Of a stretch of 64,000 nt of DNA, positions 24,163-33,453 are shown piece after piece. The notes beneath the pieces were generated by a model. That model was not told the origin of the DNA. It did no database searches and worked only from the letters and a program-made list of their open reading frames with translations. The stretch covers positions 1 through 64,000 of the forward strand of contig CAILNX010000032.1 of assembly GCA_903835685.1 (NCBI GenBank), given 5' to 3'. Both the position numbers and the translations under genes were made by a program. This DNA comes from an uncultured delta proteobacterium (GTDB lineage Bacteria; Desulfobacterota; Desulfovibrionia; Desulfovibrionales; Desulfovibrionaceae). Position 1 is the stretch's first letter, and the number at the start of each line of letters is the position of its first letter.

Positions 24163-26820
24163 TTACTCTCCCTTGGCGCTCTCGAAGCGGGCGCGCAGGG
24201 CGTTCAGCTTGTCTTTTTTCTCGGCCCATTCCTTGGCCTTTTCCCGCTCCTTCTCCACCACCTCGGCCGGGGCCTTGGCGGTGAAGCCCTCATTGGCCAG
24301 CTTTCTTTCCACGGCCAGGAGCTCCTTGTCCAGCTTGCCCAGTTCCTTGTCCAGACGGGCCAGTTCGGCGTCAAAGTCCACGATGCCGGTCAGGGGCACG
24401 AACAGCTCGTTGCCGTTCACCACGGCCGTGCCCGAGGCCCGGGGGCCGCGCACGTCCGCTCCGGCCTGCACGGACTCCAGGCGGGCCAGGAAGGTGATGA
24501 GCCCGGCGTTGTCCTCGATGACCGCCCGGTCGTGCTCGGACCCGGTTTTCACCAGGAGCGACAGACGTTTGGCCGGGTCGATGAGCAGCTCCGAGCGGAT
24601 GGTGCGCACGGATGTGACCACGCCCTGGAATAGCTCCATGCGCCGGGCGCTTTCGGGGTCGGCCAGGGTCTCCACGGCCTCGGGAAAGGACTGGGCCGCG
24701 ATGTCCGTTCCGGCAAGGCCGGGCAGATGGACCCAGATTTCCTGGGTCACGAAGGGCATGATGGGGTGCAAAAGGACCATGGTCTCGGAGAGCACGGTCC
24801 ACAGGCAGCGCTGGGTCAGGGCCTTCTTGGCCTGGTCATCGGACTGCATGCGCGGCTTGATCATCTCCAGGTACCAGTCGCAGAACTCGCCCCAGATGAA
24901 GCGGTACAGGTTTTGTGCCGCGTCGTTGAAGCGGTATTCCAGGACGGCTGATTTCAGTTCGGCCTTTATTTCCTGGAGCCGGTGCAGAATCCAGCGGTCG
25001 GCCAGGTCCTCGGCCCGGGTCAGGTCGGCCTCGGGCACGGATTCGGGCAGGTTCATGAGCGCGAACCGGGCCGCGTTCCATATCTTGTTCACGAAATGGC
25101 GGTTGCCTTCGATGCGCTTTTCCGAGAGGCGGATGTCCCGGCCCATGGCCGCAAAGGCGGCCAGGGTGAAGCGCAGGGAGTCGGTGCCGTAGAGCTTGAT
25201 CATCTCCAGGGGGTCGATGACGTTGCCCGTGGACTTGCTCATCTTGCGGCCGGACTCGTCGCGCACCAGGGCGTGGATGTACACGTGCCGGAAGGGGATT
25301 TCCTCCTTGAAATGAATGCCCATCATCATCATGCGGGCCACCCAGAAGAAGAGGATGTCGAACCCGGTGACCAGCACCGAGGTGGGATACCAGGTCTGAA
25401 GGTCCTTGGTGTCCCCGGGCCAGCCCAGGGTGGAGAAGGGCCACAGGGCCGAGGAGAACCAGGTGTCCAGCACGTCCTCTTCCTGGGTCAGGGCCGCTGA
25501 CTGGCAGTGGGGGCAGACCGTGGGGTCCACCCGGGGCACGATGAGCTTGCCGCAGTCCGCGCAGGTCCAGGCCGGGATGCGGTGGCCCCACCATATCTGG
25601 CGGGAGATGCACCAGTCCCGGATGTTGTCCAGCCAGTCGTAGTAGACCTTGACCCAGTTGTCCGGGAATATCTGGGTCGCGCCGGGAACCGCGGCCCGGG
25701 CCTTGTCGGCCAGGGGCTTCACGGACACGAACCACTGGGTGGACACGTGGGGCTCGATGATTGACTTGCAGCGGTAGCACTCGCCCACGTTGTGGTCGTG
25801 CTCGGTCACGGATTCAAGCAGTCCCAGGGCGGCCAAGTCCTCGACCACCAGCTTGCGGCAGGCCTCTTTGGTCAGGCCCCGGTACTTTTCGGGCACGTTC
25901 TCGTTCATCAGCCCTTCGGCGTCGATGACCTGGATGACCTCCAGCCGGTGCCTGCGGCCCAGTTCGTAGTCGTTCATGTCGTGGGCCGGAGTGACTTTGA
26001 GGCAGCCGGTGCCGAACTCCTTGTCCACGTATTTGTCCGCGATGATGGGCATTTCCCGGCCCACCAGGGGCAGGACCACGGTCTTGCCCACCAGCATGTA
26101 GTAGCGCTCGTCCTCGGGATGCACGGCCACGGCCGTGTCCCCGAGCATGGTCTCGGGCCGGGTGGTGGCCACGGTCAGGTGCCCGGACCCGTCCGAGAGC
26201 GGATACTTGATCTTGTAGATGGCCCCTTTTCGCGGCGCGTACTCCACCTCGTCGTCGGCCAGGGCCGTGTGGCAGCGGTTGCACCAGTTGACGATGTAGT
26301 CACCCTTGTAGATGAGCCCGTCCTCGAACAGGCGGACAAAGACCTCGCGCACGGCCTTGGACAGGCCTTCGTCCAGGGTGAAGCGCTCCCGGGTCCAGTC
26401 CACGGACGCGCCCATGCGCCGAATCTGGTTCAGGATGCGGCTGCCGTAGTCCTTGCGCCACGCCCAGACCCGCTCGATGAAGGCCTCCCGGCCCAGGTCG
26501 TGCCGGGTCTTGCCCTCGGCTTTTAAGGCCCGCTCCACCACGTTCTGGGTGGCGATGCCCGCGTGGTCCGTGCCCGGGACCCAGAGCACGTTTTTGCCGA
26601 GCTGCCGGTGGAAGCGGCAGAGAATGTCCTGGAGGGTGATGTTTAAGGCGTGGCCCATGTGCAGGGCCCCGGTGACGTTGGGGGGCGGAATGACGATGGA
26701 ATAGGGCTCGCCCGGGGCGCTTGCTTCCGGGGAGAAGGCCTTGGTCTCCTCCCAGTGCTTGGCCCAGCGCTCTTCGACTTCCCAGGGCTCGTAGCCCTTG
26801 GGCAGATTGTTCTCGGACAT
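24163..26820 (-). CDS. valS: Valyl-tRNA synthetase
   Basis: ValS charges tRNA-Val and edits mischarged threonine. The 885-residue protein has the class I signature PPNVTGALHMGHALN (HMGH in place of HIGH, about residue 48), the CP1 editing domain with TTRPETMLGDTAVAVHP (about 215), KMSKSTGNVIDP (about 535), an anticodon-binding domain, and a C-terminal coiled coil (LDKELGKLDKELLAVERKLA). I chose ATG 26820, since GGAG lies ten bases upstream; a TTG start at 26835 is less likely. A terminator follows the stop. The gene is otherwise isolated from translation genes. Confidence 0.95.
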   Translation of the reverse strand: MSENNLPKGYEPWEVEERWAKHWEETKAFSPEASAPGEPYSIVIPPPNVTGALHMGHALNITLQDILCRFHRQLGKNVLWVPGTDHAGIATQNVVERALKAEGKTRHDLGREAFIERVWAWRKDYGSRILNQIRRMGASVDWTRERFTLDEGLSKAVREVFVRLFEDGLIYKGDYIVNWCNRCHTALADDEVEYAPRKGAIYKIKYPLSDGSGHLTVATTRPETMLGDTAVAVHPEDERYYMLVGKTVVLPLVGREMPIIADKYVDKEFGTGCLKVTPAHDMNDYELGRRHRLEVIQVIDAEGLMNENVPEKYRGLTKEACRKLVVEDLAALGLLESVTEHDHNVGECYRCKSIIEPHVSTQWFVSVKPLADKARAAVPGATQIFPDNWVKVYYDWLDNIRDWCISRQIWWGHRIPAWTCADCGKLIVPRVDPTVCPHCQSAALTQEEDVLDTWFSSALWPFSTLGWPGDTKDLQTWYPTSVLVTGFDILFFWVARMMMMGIHFKEEIPFRHVYIHALVRDESGRKMSKSTGNVIDPLEMIKLYGTDSLRFTLAAFAAMGRDIRLSEKRIEGNRHFVNKIWNAARFALMNLPESVPEADLTRAEDLADRWILHRLQEIKAELKSAVLEYRFNDAAQNLYRFIWGEFCDWYLEMIKPRMQSDDQAKKALTQRCLWTVLSETMVLLHPIMPFVTQEIWVHLPGLAGTDIAAQSFPEAVETLADPESARRMELFQGVVTSVRTIRSELLIDPAKRLSLLVKTGSEHDRAVIEDNAGLITFLARLESVQAGADVRGPRASGTAVVNGNELFVPLTGIVDFDAELARLDKELGKLDKELLAVERKLANEGFTAKAPAEVVEKEREKAKEWAEKKDKLNALRARFESAKGE

Positions 26821-27007
26821 AGGGTGCGTCTCCAATGGAAAAATGACGTGCGACCGGCCATTCTATAGGATGCCGGGGCGGGGCGCAAGCCGGGGGGATG
26901 AGAGTTGAAGCGCAAGGAGGGAGCGAGAGAGGATACGTGAGGCCGGGGCTGACAGGCACCGGGGGGAAGCCCTGGCCCCAGCATCCCTGACACGGGAGGG
27001 CAGGGCT

Positions 27008-27274
27008 TTAGGGCTTGTACACTGTGCCCCGGAATCCGGCCCGATAGACCAGCAGTCGATCTTCTTCCACAGTGAACAGAATGCGCACCCGTCCCACGCG
27101 CAAACGGTAATCGCGGGAATGGCCCGTCAGCTTTTTCACGTCCAGGCCGGTAAAATCTCCAGTGATGGCACGGCCTATGGACTCTTTGATCTTCTGGCGC
27201 AATGCGGCGGGCAGGGAAAGAATGAACTCGTTGGCTCGCCGGGAGATTTCAAATCGGCGCAGCCCCTTCACCAC
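27008..27274 (-). CDS. RelE/ParE family toxin
   Basis: The 88-residue basic protein shows the RelE-type fold: an N-terminal helix pair (FEISRRANEFILSLPAALRQKIKESI), then strands with VKKLTGHSRDYRLRVGRVRILFTVEEDRLLVYRAGFRG. The RLRVGRVRILF and Arg-rich end are typical of ribosome-dependent mRNA interferases. It starts at a GTG at 27274 overlapping the last codons of the upstream gene by seven bases, the usual arrangement of a type II toxin with its antitoxin. ParE-type gyrase inhibition cannot be excluded. Confidence 0.8.
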   Translation of the reverse strand: MVKGLRRFEISRRANEFILSLPAALRQKIKESIGRAITGDFTGLDVKKLTGHSRDYRLRVGRVRILFTVEEDRLLVYRAGFRGTVYKP

Positions 27275-27480
27275 TGGCGCATGGCCTTTTCCAGGTCGAG
27301 GGTCTTTCCCTGGACCGAATCGGCCAGGGCCTGCTCACGGGCCTTGGCATCTCCGGGGGTCAAGATCAGGTCCTCCTGGTCCAAGGCCTCCAGCCAGCGG
27401 TCAAAGGCCTCGGGGTCAACCAGGGCCGCGCCGTCCGGGGCGAAGCTCTTGAAAAAAGGCATGGTTTCAATGCGTTTCAT
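27268..27480 (-). CDS. Antitoxin of the RelE-like toxin
   Basis: This 70-residue acidic protein precedes and overlaps the RelE-like gene. ATG 27480 is preceded by GGGAGG at seven bases; the longer frame to 27672 enters the neighbouring peptidase terminus and is rejected. The N-terminus (RIETMPFFKSFAPDGA) is unusual, and no ribbon-helix-helix or Phd fold is obvious; the middle (DPEAFDRWLEALDQEDLI) and the end (AREQALADSVQGKTLDLEKAM) are helical, suitable for wrapping a toxin. Identity is based on position and size, so it is likely but unproven. Confidence 0.65.
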   Translation of the reverse strand: MKRIETMPFFKSFAPDGAALVDPEAFDRWLEALDQEDLILTPGDAKAREQALADSVQGKTLDLEKAMRQW

Positions 27481-27602
27481 ATGCTGACCTCCCTGGGCCG
27501 GTGCGAACAAGGGCCAGTTCCGTCCCTTTGGCCTCAGACCTAAACGAAGCCTCGGGCAATGGCAAGCGGGCTGCCAGAAAGGGCCGGGAAGGTCCTTTCC
27601 CC

Positions 27603-30503
27603 CTACAACGCCCGGGTAATGGCAAACCCCCGGCCTGACCCCTTCAATGACTCCTCCGGCCCGAGCACGCACACCCGGCCCTTATCCGCCACCACCTGAA
27701 GGGCCGTGGCAAACCCGCGCATGGCCTGGGCCGTGCAGGCCAGGGCCTCGTCCCGCGTCTTCTGGCGGAAGTCCTCGGTCTCGCCCGTGAAATGGCGCAT
27801 GAGCGCGGTGAAGGACTTGCCGTCCGGGAGCTGATAGGCGTCCATCTCGCCGATGGCCCCGATGACCGCCTTTTCCAGGCTATCCGTATCCAGGCTCATG
27901 TCCGCCACATGTTCGGCGGCCGCGTCAAAGATGTCCAGGGTGGCCGCCAGGTTCGGGTCCCGGTAGGAGACCAGGGCCAGGGACCCGGACAGGCGGTCGA
28001 AGAGGCAAAAGGCCCCGTAGGCCCCGCCCCGCACCCGCACCCGCTCCCAGAGATAGCCCGCCCGCAGATGCCGCACCACCACGGGCATGGACCCGTTAAA
28101 GCGAACCCCGGCCGCGTACACGTCCGCCCCCTTGCCCACGTAGTGGACCTGGGCCGGGACGGCCAGGCCCTCGGGCGCGGGCAGGTCCGGGATGGTCCGG
28201 GGCATGGCCGGGAATCCGCCTGTTGGCAATACCTCCACCAGACCGGCCAGGCGGCTGGCGGCCTCGTCCAGGCCCGGAGCCTGGGCCGTGGCGCTGGCCG
28301 TCAGGCCCGCCCGGGTCAGGACCAGCCGCCGGACCTCCTCCATATCCGCGACCACCGAGGGGAAATCCCGGTCCACCCGCTCGGCCAACTCCCGCAGGAA
28401 AAAGAGCTGGGACAGGCCGTGCAGGCGCTCGTTGCCCGCGCCAGCCAGGGACAGGGCGGCCTTGATCCGCAAGGCCACGAAGGAGTGCCCGCCCGGGATG
28501 AGGTGCTCCTCCATCCCGGCCTTGGACTCCAGCACGATCTGGCGCAGGCGCTCCTGGTCGTTCAGCCGGGCCGTGGTCAGGACATCGGTGAGGATGGCGA
28601 AGAGATCGGCCACCCGGTCGGGCGCGGTCTTGCCCCGCAGGAAGAGCAGGGAGCGTGGGGTCTTGGGCTGGCTTAAGGTCGGCAGGACCACGGTCTGGGA
28701 CTCGATGCCGCCCGTGCGCCCGGCTATGCGCCGGGTCAGGGTCTCGAAGCTCTGGTCGGCCGTGCCGGACTCGAGCAAAGCCTGGCCGAAGACCGGGACC
28801 AGGGGCAACAGACGCTCGGGCAGGGTCGAGAGGTCAAAGCCCAGGTCCAAATACAGGATGCCCGAGGTGGGCAGGTCCGTGCGGAACAGGGGCACGCCGG
28901 ACACCGTGGATTCCCGGAAGGGGACCTGGGCGTTTTTTAAAGGCAGGTCCGCGACCTTGAGCCGGGGGATGAGGGCCAGGGCCTCGGGGCTGTCCTGGGC
29001 CTGCTGCATCCGGTCCAGGACCTCGGCCTGCTCCATGGCCTTGGCCAGGCCCTTGGGGCCGATGCGCTCGGCCACGGCCGTGAGCGTGGCCTTTTCCCGG
29101 GCGTTCATGCGCGCGGCCTCCTCCGGGTCCGGGACCAGGAGCACCCGGGTGCGGTGGGGGTTTTCGGTCAAGCCCCGGGCCAGGAGGGCCTCGAAATACC
29201 CGTGTTTCCCGGCCTTGGCCGCCTTGGCCTTGATCCGGTCCAAAGGCTTCTGGAAGGCCAGCAGGGCCAGGGGGTCCTGGTCGTGCAGCCAGGTGGACAG
29301 GGAGCGGAACATGAGGGAGAGCCCGCGCGGAAAGGACCCGGTGTTGTTCTCCCGCAGGGCGAACTCCACGGAGTTTAAGCCCGCCTCCACGGCCTCGGGG
29401 TCCAGGCCCTCCTTGGACAGGCGGGCGCATTCCTTGAGCACGATGCGCTCCACCTTGCCCGCGTCCGAGGCCCGCATGCCCTTTAAGCCCACGGAGAAAT
29501 ACATCTGGCGCAAATCCAACTCCAGGCCCACCCCGGCCAGGTCCTCGCCTAGGCCCGAGTCCAGCAGGGCCTTGCGCAGGGGGGAGGAGGGCAGGCCGAT
29601 CAAGATGTGCTCCAGCACGCGCAGGGCGAAATTGGCCTCGGGCTCGGCCGTGTGGCCCAAAAGGAAATTCACGGTGCACATGGCCGAATCCCCGGCCGAG
29701 TCAGCGGCATAGGGCCGCACCATCCGCCGGGGCTTGGCGAAGAGGCCCTGGGCAGGCACCTGGGAATCCACGGGCCGGGCCTTGAATTCGTCCAGGAAGG
29801 AGGCCAGCAGGGCCAGGCGGTCGTTTTCCGGGTCGTCGCCGGAGAAATAGAACCAGCCGTTGGAGGGGTGGTAGTAGCGCTCATGGAAGCCCCGGAATTT
29901 GGGCCAGGTCAACTTGGGGATGACCCGGGGGTCGCCGCCGGAATCCAGGCCGTAGGGGCTGTCCGGAAAGAGCGAGCGCTGGGAGTATTCGGCCAGGAGT
30001 CCATCGGGCGAGGAATAGGCCCCCTTCATCTCGTTGTAGACCACGCCCTTATAGTTCAGCCCGCCGCCTTGGACCGGATCGAGCCGCCAGCCCTCCTGCA
30101 TGAGCAGCCAGGGCGAGAGCCGGGGGTGGAGCACGGCGTCCAGATACACGTCGGCCAAGTTGTGGAAGTCGGTCACATTGGTGGAGGCCACGGGATAGCA
30201 GGTCTTGTCCGGAAAGGTCAGGGCGTTCAGGAAGGTCTGGAGCGAGCCTTTCAAAAGTTCCACGAAGGGCTCCTTCACCGGGTACTTGCGCGAGCCGCAG
30301 AGCACCGAGTGCTCCAGGATGTGGGCCACGCCCGTGGAGTCCGGGGGCGGGGTGCGGAAGGAGGCCCCGAAGACCTTGTTCTCGTCTTCGCCGGACAGGG
30401 TCAGGAGGCGGGCGCCGGTGCGCTCGTGGCGATAGATGCGGGCCAGGGCGGAGAGTTCCGCGATCTGGCGGCGGCCGGTCTGGACAAAGCCGTGGCTGGA
30501 CAT
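27603..30503 (-). CDS. M16C zinc metallopeptidase (presequence protease-like)
   Basis: This 966-residue peptidase resembles PreP. The inverted zinc motif HILEH (HxxEH) in GVAHILEHSVLCGS is near residue 62; the downstream Glu ligand lies in the NEMKGAYSSPD region near residue 160. Four structural domains and the insert typical of M16C fit the length. Such enzymes cut unstructured peptides in a closed chamber. No signal peptide is seen, so it is probably cytoplasmic. ATG 30503 follows AAGGAT. It is expressed from the shared region with the RsbW-like gene, facing away from it. The toxin-antitoxin pair lies beyond its 3' end. Confidence 0.88.
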   Translation of the reverse strand: MSSHGFVQTGRRQIAELSALARIYRHERTGARLLTLSGEDENKVFGASFRTPPPDSTGVAHILEHSVLCGSRKYPVKEPFVELLKGSLQTFLNALTFPDKTCYPVASTNVTDFHNLADVYLDAVLHPRLSPWLLMQEGWRLDPVQGGGLNYKGVVYNEMKGAYSSPDGLLAEYSQRSLFPDSPYGLDSGGDPRVIPKLTWPKFRGFHERYYHPSNGWFYFSGDDPENDRLALLASFLDEFKARPVDSQVPAQGLFAKPRRMVRPYAADSAGDSAMCTVNFLLGHTAEPEANFALRVLEHILIGLPSSPLRKALLDSGLGEDLAGVGLELDLRQMYFSVGLKGMRASDAGKVERIVLKECARLSKEGLDPEAVEAGLNSVEFALRENNTGSFPRGLSLMFRSLSTWLHDQDPLALLAFQKPLDRIKAKAAKAGKHGYFEALLARGLTENPHRTRVLLVPDPEEAARMNAREKATLTAVAERIGPKGLAKAMEQAEVLDRMQQAQDSPEALALIPRLKVADLPLKNAQVPFRESTVSGVPLFRTDLPTSGILYLDLGFDLSTLPERLLPLVPVFGQALLESGTADQSFETLTRRIAGRTGGIESQTVVLPTLSQPKTPRSLLFLRGKTAPDRVADLFAILTDVLTTARLNDQERLRQIVLESKAGMEEHLIPGGHSFVALRIKAALSLAGAGNERLHGLSQLFFLRELAERVDRDFPSVVADMEEVRRLVLTRAGLTASATAQAPGLDEAASRLAGLVEVLPTGGFPAMPRTIPDLPAPEGLAVPAQVHYVGKGADVYAAGVRFNGSMPVVVRHLRAGYLWERVRVRGGAYGAFCLFDRLSGSLALVSYRDPNLAATLDIFDAAAEHVADMSLDTDSLEKAVIGAIGEMDAYQLPDGKSFTALMRHFTGETEDFRQKTRDEALACTAQAMRGFATALQVVADKGRVCVLGPEESLKGSGRGFAITRAL

Positions 30504-30568
30504 GGACGATCCTTGGTTTGAAGGTGAAGGCGTCGCTCGCGTCGCGTTCCGGAATCGGCCGGTCTTTC

Positions 30569-30615
30569 GCGAGCGCGTAAGAATAAGAAATTACTATTTT
30601 TATCTTCCGTTCTTG
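30569..30615. repeat. AT-rich interspersed repeat, diverged copy with GCGAGCGCGTAA arm
   Basis: GCGAGCGCGTAA at 30569-30580 is repeated identically at 62408-62419. The AT-rich part that follows (AGAATAAGAAATTAC, then TTTTTATCTTCCG) resembles the repeat family. It lies in the divergent gap, about 70-110 bases upstream of the peptidase start. Confidence 0.5.
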
Positions 30616-30794
30616 GGCTGATCTCTTTCGGGAGCGCCACACTAGGGTGCATGTTCCCGGGCTCGGGGTCAAGAGGCTGTCTGAAGGGGGCGTGACCGGG
30701 CCGGAAGCCTGCGCCCAGTCCGGAAATCCGCGCCGTGGTGCGGACTTGCGCCCTGGCCTGGGGCGGGGTATGAGGAGACCGGCGGAGGTTTCCC

Positions 30795-31220
30795 ATGCCC
30801 AGGTACACATTCAGCACCGAGGCCCAGGCTGCGGCGGGTCGGGATCTGGCCCGGGCGGCCATTTTTCTCCTGGGGGAGTTCGTGGCTGACGAGGACCTGC
30901 TGTTCGACCTGGACCTGGCCCTGACCGAGGCCAGCACCAACGTGGTCCGCCACGCCTACCAGAGTCCGGGCGGCCAGCTCGAAATCACCCTGGATATCCG
31001 CCCCGGGGAGCACGTGGTCCTGGAGGTGGTGGACACCGGGCCGTGCATCGACCAGGCCCGGGTGACCTTTGAGACCCCGGACCCCACCTGCGAGGGCGGT
31101 CGGGGCTTTTTCCTCATGAAGCGCCTTACCGACGATTTTGAAATCCTGCGCTCCTGTGACCGCAACGTGATCCGCATGCGCAAAAACATCAGGAAGGAAG
31201 CATGGGTGCGTTCGAGCTAG
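30795..31220 (+). CDS. RsbW-like anti-sigma factor serine kinase
   Basis: The 141-residue protein is a small GHKL ATPase of the HATPase_c_2 family. The N-box is DLALTEASTNVVRHAYQ with Glu and Asn for Mg-ATP, and the G1 box is VLEVVDTGPCID; GGRGFFLMKRLTDDFE forms the ATP lid. Such proteins bind a sigma factor or response protein and phosphorylate a STAS partner on Ser. The STAS gene follows with a 19-base overlap, forming a complete partner-switching pair, but no sigma factor or PP2C phosphatase is adjacent. The ATG follows GGAGG. Confidence 0.88.
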   Translation: MPRYTFSTEAQAAAGRDLARAAIFLLGEFVADEDLLFDLDLALTEASTNVVRHAYQSPGGQLEITLDIRPGEHVVLEVVDTGPCIDQARVTFETPDPTCEGGRGFFLMKRLTDDFEILRSCDRNVIRMRKNIRKEAWVRSS

Positions 31221-31546
31221 GCCGGGAAAGCGGGCTGGTGACCGTGACCTTGAAGGGCCACATCACCATGGAGATCACGGACGAGCTCAAGCGCGCCCTG
31301 ATCTCCACCCTGGACGAGGACACCTGCCTGGGGCTGGTCCTGGAGCTTTCGGCCGTGACCTTTCTGGACAGCTCGGGCATCGGCGTGCTCATCGCGGCCA
31401 ACACCCGGATGCGCGGCCAGGGTCGGCCGGTGTTCCTGCTGCGGCCCAGCACCCAGGTTTTGAAAACCCTGGAGATGGTCCAGGTCCTGCCCTATTTCCG
31501 GGTGGTGGCCGATCCCGAGGCCATTGCCGAACAGCTCGGGCTCTGA
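31202..31546 (+). CDS. STAS-domain anti-anti-sigma factor
   Basis: The 114-residue protein is a single STAS domain. The phosphoacceptor loop VTFLDSSGIGVLIAA (about residue 55) holds the conserved DSSG Ser target of the RsbW-type kinase. The unphosphorylated form would sequester the kinase and release its target. The gene overlaps the kinase gene by 19 bases, so expression is coupled. The last helix (DPEAIAEQLGL) is family-typical. The target system is unknown; a glycosyltransferase gene follows eight bases later and may be part of the same transcript. Confidence 0.92.
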   Translation: MGAFELGRESGLVTVTLKGHITMEITDELKRALISTLDEDTCLGLVLELSAVTFLDSSGIGVLIAANTRMRGQGRPVFLLRPSTQVLKTLEMVQVLPYFRVVADPEAIAEQLGL

Positions 31547-31553
31547 GAGGCCC

Positions 31554-32822
31554 ATGGACCAGCCGCCCTCCACCCCGCCCGTCACTTCCTCGGACGCCCG
31601 GCCCGAGCCCCGGCCCGCCCGTCCTGTTCGGCCCGGCTTTTCCCGGGCCGCGCCCCGGGTTCTGGTGCTCACCAGCCAGTATTTCCTGTGCGGGGAGGTG
31701 CTGGCGGCCTTGAAGCGCCTGAGCGTGCCCCATCTTTTTTTGTCCACGGGCGGCAAAAGCGCGGGCCTGGACGAATTCCTGACCTCCCTGGGTCGGGCCG
31801 TGACCGGGTTCCGGCCGGATTTCGTGCTCACGGTGAATCATCTGGGCGTGGACCACGAGGGCGTGCTGGTCACGATCCTGGAGAAGCTGGGCCTGCCCCT
31901 GGCCTCCTGGTTCGTGGACAATCCCCGGCTGGTCCTGCCCCTGTACCGTGAGCCCAAGACCTCGCGTACGGCCATCTTCACCTGGGACGCGGACAACCTG
32001 GAGGACCTGGCGGGCCTGGGATTTAGCCCGGTCTTCTACCTGCCCCTGGCCGCCGACCCCGAGCGCTTCCGGGTGCCCCGGGCGGCCTGTCCGGCGGCCT
32101 GGAAATCGGACATCTCCTTTGTGGGCAACTCCATGACCTACAAGGTGGGCAACCGCTTGAAGGACTCCCGGCCCTCCCGGGACTTGATCCTGGCCTACCG
32201 GGACCTGGCCGCGGCCTTCGGGGCCAGTTCCGAGCGCTCCGTGGCCCGGTTCCTGGAGCAGGAGCACCCGGCCCTGTTCGCCAGCTTCCTGGCCCTGCCC
32301 GGGGTGTCCCGCAAGCTGGCTTACGAGACGCTCATCACCTGGGAGTCCACCCGGCAGTACCGCAACGCCTGCCTGGAGCGGATCATGCCCCTGAATCCGC
32401 TCATCGCCGGGGACAAGGGCTGGAAGATCCAGTTCAAGGGGCTGACCGGGTGGCGGAGCCTGCCCGAGCTGTCCTATTACGAGGACCTGCCGCTTTTCTA
32501 TCCCAACCAGAAGATCAACTTCAACTGCACCAGCCAGCAGATGAAGGGCGCGGTGAACCAGCGGGTCTTCGACGTGCCCATGGCCGGGGCCTTTCTGCTC
32601 ACGGACCACCGCCGCCAGATGGAGGACCTCTTCGAGCCCGGCCGGGAGGTCATCTTCTACCGCGAGCCCGAGGAAATCCCGGACCTCGCGGCCCGCTGGC
32701 TGGCCGACGAGCCCGGCCGCCTCAAGGTGGCCCTGGCCGCCCGGGCCCGGGTCCTGGCCGAGCACACCTACGACAAGCGCATGCTCCGTCTGCTCGCGCT
32801 CATGCGCCAGTCCTTCGCCTGA
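31554..32822 (+). CDS. CgeB-like glycosyltransferase
   Basis: The 422-residue protein resembles the CgeB/DUF3880 group of GT-B transferases. A Pro/Arg-rich N-terminus (about 30 residues) precedes VLVLTSQYFLCGEVLAAL. It includes the group's typical PDFVLTVNHLGVDHEG and ASWFVDNPRL patterns, the SDISFVGNSMTY segment and the C-terminal donor-binding GAFLLTDHRRQMEDLFEPG. Such enzymes occur in spore coats and in flagellin or surface glycosylation. The ATG at 31554 lies eight bases after the STAS stop, with GAGAGG upstream. Its coupling to a partner switch suggests surface glycosylation controlled by regulation, though this is inference. Confidence 0.75.
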   Translation: MDQPPSTPPVTSSDARPEPRPARPVRPGFSRAAPRVLVLTSQYFLCGEVLAALKRLSVPHLFLSTGGKSAGLDEFLTSLGRAVTGFRPDFVLTVNHLGVDHEGVLVTILEKLGLPLASWFVDNPRLVLPLYREPKTSRTAIFTWDADNLEDLAGLGFSPVFYLPLAADPERFRVPRAACPAAWKSDISFVGNSMTYKVGNRLKDSRPSRDLILAYRDLAAAFGASSERSVARFLEQEHPALFASFLALPGVSRKLAYETLITWESTRQYRNACLERIMPLNPLIAGDKGWKIQFKGLTGWRSLPELSYYEDLPLFYPNQKINFNCTSQQMKGAVNQRVFDVPMAGAFLLTDHRRQMEDLFEPGREVIFYREPEEIPDLAARWLADEPGRLKVALAARARVLAEHTYDKRMLRLLALMRQSFA

Positions 32823-32878
32823 AAGCCCTCCGCCTGCCTGCAAATTGAAGCTGCCGGTTCTCCAGGCTGGAATTTCGC

Positions 32879-32917
32879 TTGACAAAAGATGCTGAACCTT
32901 AATAGTAACAATTATCA
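32879..32917 (+). promoter_or_regulatory. Promoter and candidate PerR box of perR
   Basis: TTGACA (32879-32884), an 18-base spacer and TAGTAA (32903-32908) form a sigma-70-type promoter. A 15-base AT-rich element at 32903-32917 (TAGTAACAATTATCA) matches the Bacillus PerR box TTATAATnATTATAA at 10 of 14 defined positions and overlaps the -10 box, so autorepression by PerR is likely. Confidence 0.55.
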
Positions 32918-32934
32918 TTTCAGACGAGGTGCCT

Positions 32935-33363
32935 ATGAACGCCCCCAGCGGACAGCGGGCCTCGCGTCAGCGCGAGGTCATTCTTCGGGAACTGTGCGGC
33001 TTGCGCTGCCATCCCACGGCCGACGAGCTCTATGACCGGGTGCGCAAGACCCTGCCCAGGATCAGCCTGGGCACGGTCTACCGCAACCTGGAGCTCATGA
33101 CTGAAAACGGGCTCATCCTGAAGCTCGGACCCGGGGAGAGGCGGCGTTTCGACGGGAACGCTCACCCCCATCCCCATGTGCGCTGCCTGGCCTGCGGCCG
33201 GGTGGACGACATCGCCCCGGAGCTTGAGCCCCCGGCCCTGACCGATGCGGACCTTCAGGGCTATCAGATCATCGGATGCACCATCGAATACACGGGCATC
33301 TGCCCGGATTGTCGGCAGGCCTCTCCGGCCTTTCTGGGAACGGTCCCGCCCGGCGAAGATTGA
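32935..33363 (+). CDS. perR: PerR-like Fur family peroxide regulator
   Basis: This 142-residue repressor senses peroxide through iron-catalysed histidine oxidation. The winged helix (about 10-75) contains HPTADELYDRVRKTLPRISLGTVYRNLELM. The metal region has the HPHPHVRCLACG stretch and a second CPDC near the end, giving both His ligands and the structural zinc Cys pairs. ATG 32935 follows GAGG; a GTG at 32929 is less likely. The gene heads an oxidative-stress cluster (rbr, dfx, rub, roo) and has a PerR-like box over its own promoter. Fur itself is the alternative, but genomic context favours PerR. Confidence 0.88.
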   Translation: MNAPSGQRASRQREVILRELCGLRCHPTADELYDRVRKTLPRISLGTVYRNLELMTENGLILKLGPGERRRFDGNAHPHPHVRCLACGRVDDIAPELEPPALTDADLQGYQIIGCTIEYTGICPDCRQASPAFLGTVPPGED

Positions 33364-33453
33364 TCGGCCAGGAACGTGACTTTTGTGCGTCCCCCCTGGA
33401 CGCCACGGTCATTTGATGGCATAAACTCACGTACGACCCCAAGGAGAACCCCC

